Shown: positions 62,919 to 64,000 of the stretch, in pieces
Position numbering within the stretch: position 1 is the first letter of the stretch
How the letters are laid out: each line of letters begins with the position of its first letter
DNA from: an uncultured Clostridia bacterium
GTDB taxonomy: Bacteria; Bacillota; Clostridia; Oscillospirales; Ruminococcaceae
Direction of reading: 5' to 3'
NCBI GenBank assembly: GCA_947166275.1
Contig: CAMVDP010000008.1
Coordinates: 1 to 64,000, forward strand
Length of the DNA stretch: 64,000 bases
Notes under the pieces: generated by a model
Database searches by the model: none
What the model saw: only the letters and a program-made list of their open reading frames with translations
Told to the model about the DNA's origin: nothing
Program-made: the position numbers and the translations under genes

Positions 62919-64000
62919 ATGAACAAAAAACGCACATTTACCGCGATGATCGCGGCGGCTGCAGCTGTATTTACACTTGCGTCATGCGACGGCGCGAAAA
63001 CGGAGAACACGGCGGCGGTCAAGCCTGACGAAAATGCCGCGTCAGCTGTTCAGTCATATCTTGAGAACGCCGGGAACTCACAGTCAAAGCGCAAGCTCAT
63101 AATCGACACCGATACCGGCGCTGATGACGCGTCGGCGATAATTCTCGCTGCGAAGGCAAAGAACGTCGAGATAGTCGGAGTCACTACTCTGGTGGGCAAT
63201 GTGGATCTTGAACAGAGCACTAAAAACGCTCTCGCGGCACTGGAGCTTGCGGAATGTGACGCGCCGGTGATGAACGGCTCCGAGGAGGCCTATACCGGAA
63301 AGCGGATCAACGCGTTCAGCGTATTCGGTTCGGACGGCATGGGCGATGCCGGTCTTATCCACCCGACCCGCTCGGCGGAGGAGCAGGACGCGGTATCTTT
63401 CATTCTTGATACCGTGAAACGCTATCCCGGCGAGGTGGAGATCGTGGCGATAGGCCCTGCTACGAATATCGCAAAAGCCATAGACAGAGACCCGGAAACG
63501 ATGAAAAGCGTGAAGATGCTGTGGTCCATGGGTACCGCAGGACTTGGACCCGGAAATGCCTCGCCGGTGGCGGAGTTCAACACTTACCACGACGCGGAGG
63601 GATATAAGGTCATGCTCGACCTTGGGATACCGGTGACTGTCATAGGACTGGATATGTGTGACGGAAAGGCAAAATGGACGGAAGCACAGTTCGGTGAGCT
63701 TGCGGATACGGGAGAGATCGGGAGTTTTGTTTCCGCGTCTTTTGGCAAGATCAGGGAATTCTATGCGCAGAACGGCTTGACGGACGGCACCATGAACTGT
63801 GATGCCCTCGCCATGATGTGCGTATTGTATCCCGACTTTGTAAGGGGCACAGTGAAGACTCATGGAAGCTGTATTACGGAGCCGGGCGAAACATACGCGC
63901 AGGTGATCTTTTACAAGGAAGGCTTCACCTACGATGTGGTGAAGAACGATCTTGACCACAATGTCGTACTTGTGACGGATGTTGACAAGGAAAGCTATTT
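62919..64000 (+). CDS. Nucleoside hydrolase lipoprotein (3' end beyond the window)
   Basis: Open to the right edge, so absent from the ORF track; 360 codons visible. ATG 62919 follows GAAAGGGAACAGGAT. Signal peptide ends FTLASC (Cys about 23), a lipobox. The catalytic core has IIDTDTGADDASAIILAAK with the calcium-binding aspartates, VTTLVGNVDL and EFNTYHDAEG, the hallmarks of the inosine/uridine-preferring nucleoside hydrolase family. It would release bases from nucleosides outside the membrane, providing purines for hpt-type salvage. Extracytoplasmic nucleoside hydrolases are uncommon among characterised members. The true end is not seen. Confidence 0.9.
   Translation, partial: MNKKRTFTAMIAAAAAVFTLASCDGAKTENTAAVKPDENAASAVQSYLENAGNSQSKRKLIIDTDTGADDASAIILAAKAKNVEIVGVTTLVGNVDLEQSTKNALAALELAECDAPVMNGSEEAYTGKRINAFSVFGSDGMGDAGLIHPTRSAEEQDAVSFILDTVKRYPGEVEIVAIGPATNIAKAIDRDPETMKSVKMLWSMGTAGLGPGNASPVAEFNTYHDAEGYKVMLDLGIPVTVIGLDMCDGKAKWTEAQFGELADTGEIGSFVSASFGKIREFYAQNGLTDGTMNCDALAMMCVLYPDFVRGTVKTHGSCITEPGETYAQVIFYKEGFTYDVVKNDLDHNVVLVTDVDKESY

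Noticed and set aside
61672-62937. 421-residue ORF antisense to ilvD
   Set aside because: Codon-bias shadow; it covers the conserved ilvD region and resembles no known protein.
1-64000. tRNA, rRNA, CRISPR arrays and insertion sequences
   Set aside because: Looked for in all gaps by eye; no cloverleaf with TTCRA arm, no regularly spaced repeats, no transposase among the ORFs.

Overview
The window looks like chromosome of a Gram-positive, low-to-mid GC, cellulolytic and (at least ancestrally) spore-forming Clostridia member, most like a Ruminococcus or close relative from gut or rumen. The clues are a GH9 cellulase with two CBM3-like modules, spoVS and a SleB-type cortex hydrolase, RNase J, the gdpP-rplI-dnaB block, CdaA/CdaR, a BspA-like surface protein and many strong sigma-A promoters with 17-bp spacers. 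No rRNA, tRNA, CRISPR array or insertion sequence was found. The genus is an inference from gene content.

Layout. 1-5 kb: the start of a Tpt1/KptA RNA 2'-phosphotransferase (minus, cut by the window edge), an XRE-cupin regulator with an acyl-CoA synthetase (plus), then a bacterial voltage-gated sodium channel with a membrane partner (minus). 4.7-5.9 kb: L10 leader, rplJ, rplL. 5.9-15.1 kb (minus): a tightly packed run from one promoter, made of GH9 cellulase lipoprotein, secreted papain-like protease, metF, a stand-alone methionine synthase activation domain and a MetH lacking that domain. 15.2-16.7 kb: cysteine-desulfurase-like protein and DUF3343 protein. 16.8-28.7 kb (plus): sugar nucleotidyltransferase with a degenerate phosphomannomutase domain, RNase J, GdpP, rplI, dnaB, tilS, hpt, ftsH. 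28.8-32 kb (minus): GH26-like intracellular glycosidase behind a cre/LacI-type operator, a 51-residue lipoprotein absent from the ORF track, and a prophage relic. The relic is the C-terminal part of a minor capsid protein 2 fused to an AT-rich zincin-like domain, followed by a 68-residue gene. 32-40.6 kb (plus): sleB, purA, ymdB, spoVS, a NatAB-like ABC exporter, an Rrf2 regulator and cdaA-cdaR.

40.6-46.9 kb (minus): a likely cell-wall operon of a GHL10-family lipoprotein, a 1087-residue GHL10-like/amidase fusion and a polytopic membrane protein. 47.1-51.8 kb (plus): aconitase, zinc-ribbon protein, NADP-isocitrate dehydrogenase, Rex and a lipoprotein, giving an oxidative half-TCA route to 2-oxoglutarate with a redox sensor in the same operon. 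51.8-56.3 kb (minus): ackA, then cysE, a TtcA-like thiolase and a secreted amidase-like protein. 56.7-64 kb (plus): BspA-like protein with an NPxTG-type C-terminus, manA, ROK glucokinase, ilvD and a nucleoside hydrolase lipoprotein cut by the right edge.

The genes tie together around fibre degradation and sugar entry (GH9, GH26-like, manA, glucokinase, ackA), c-di-AMP synthesis and breakdown (cdaA/cdaR and gdpP), envelope remodelling (amidase/GHL10, SleB, CHAP-like protein) and NAD(H)-linked central metabolism. The most unusual loci are the capsid-toxin relic, the GHL10/amidase pair and the sodium channel pair.
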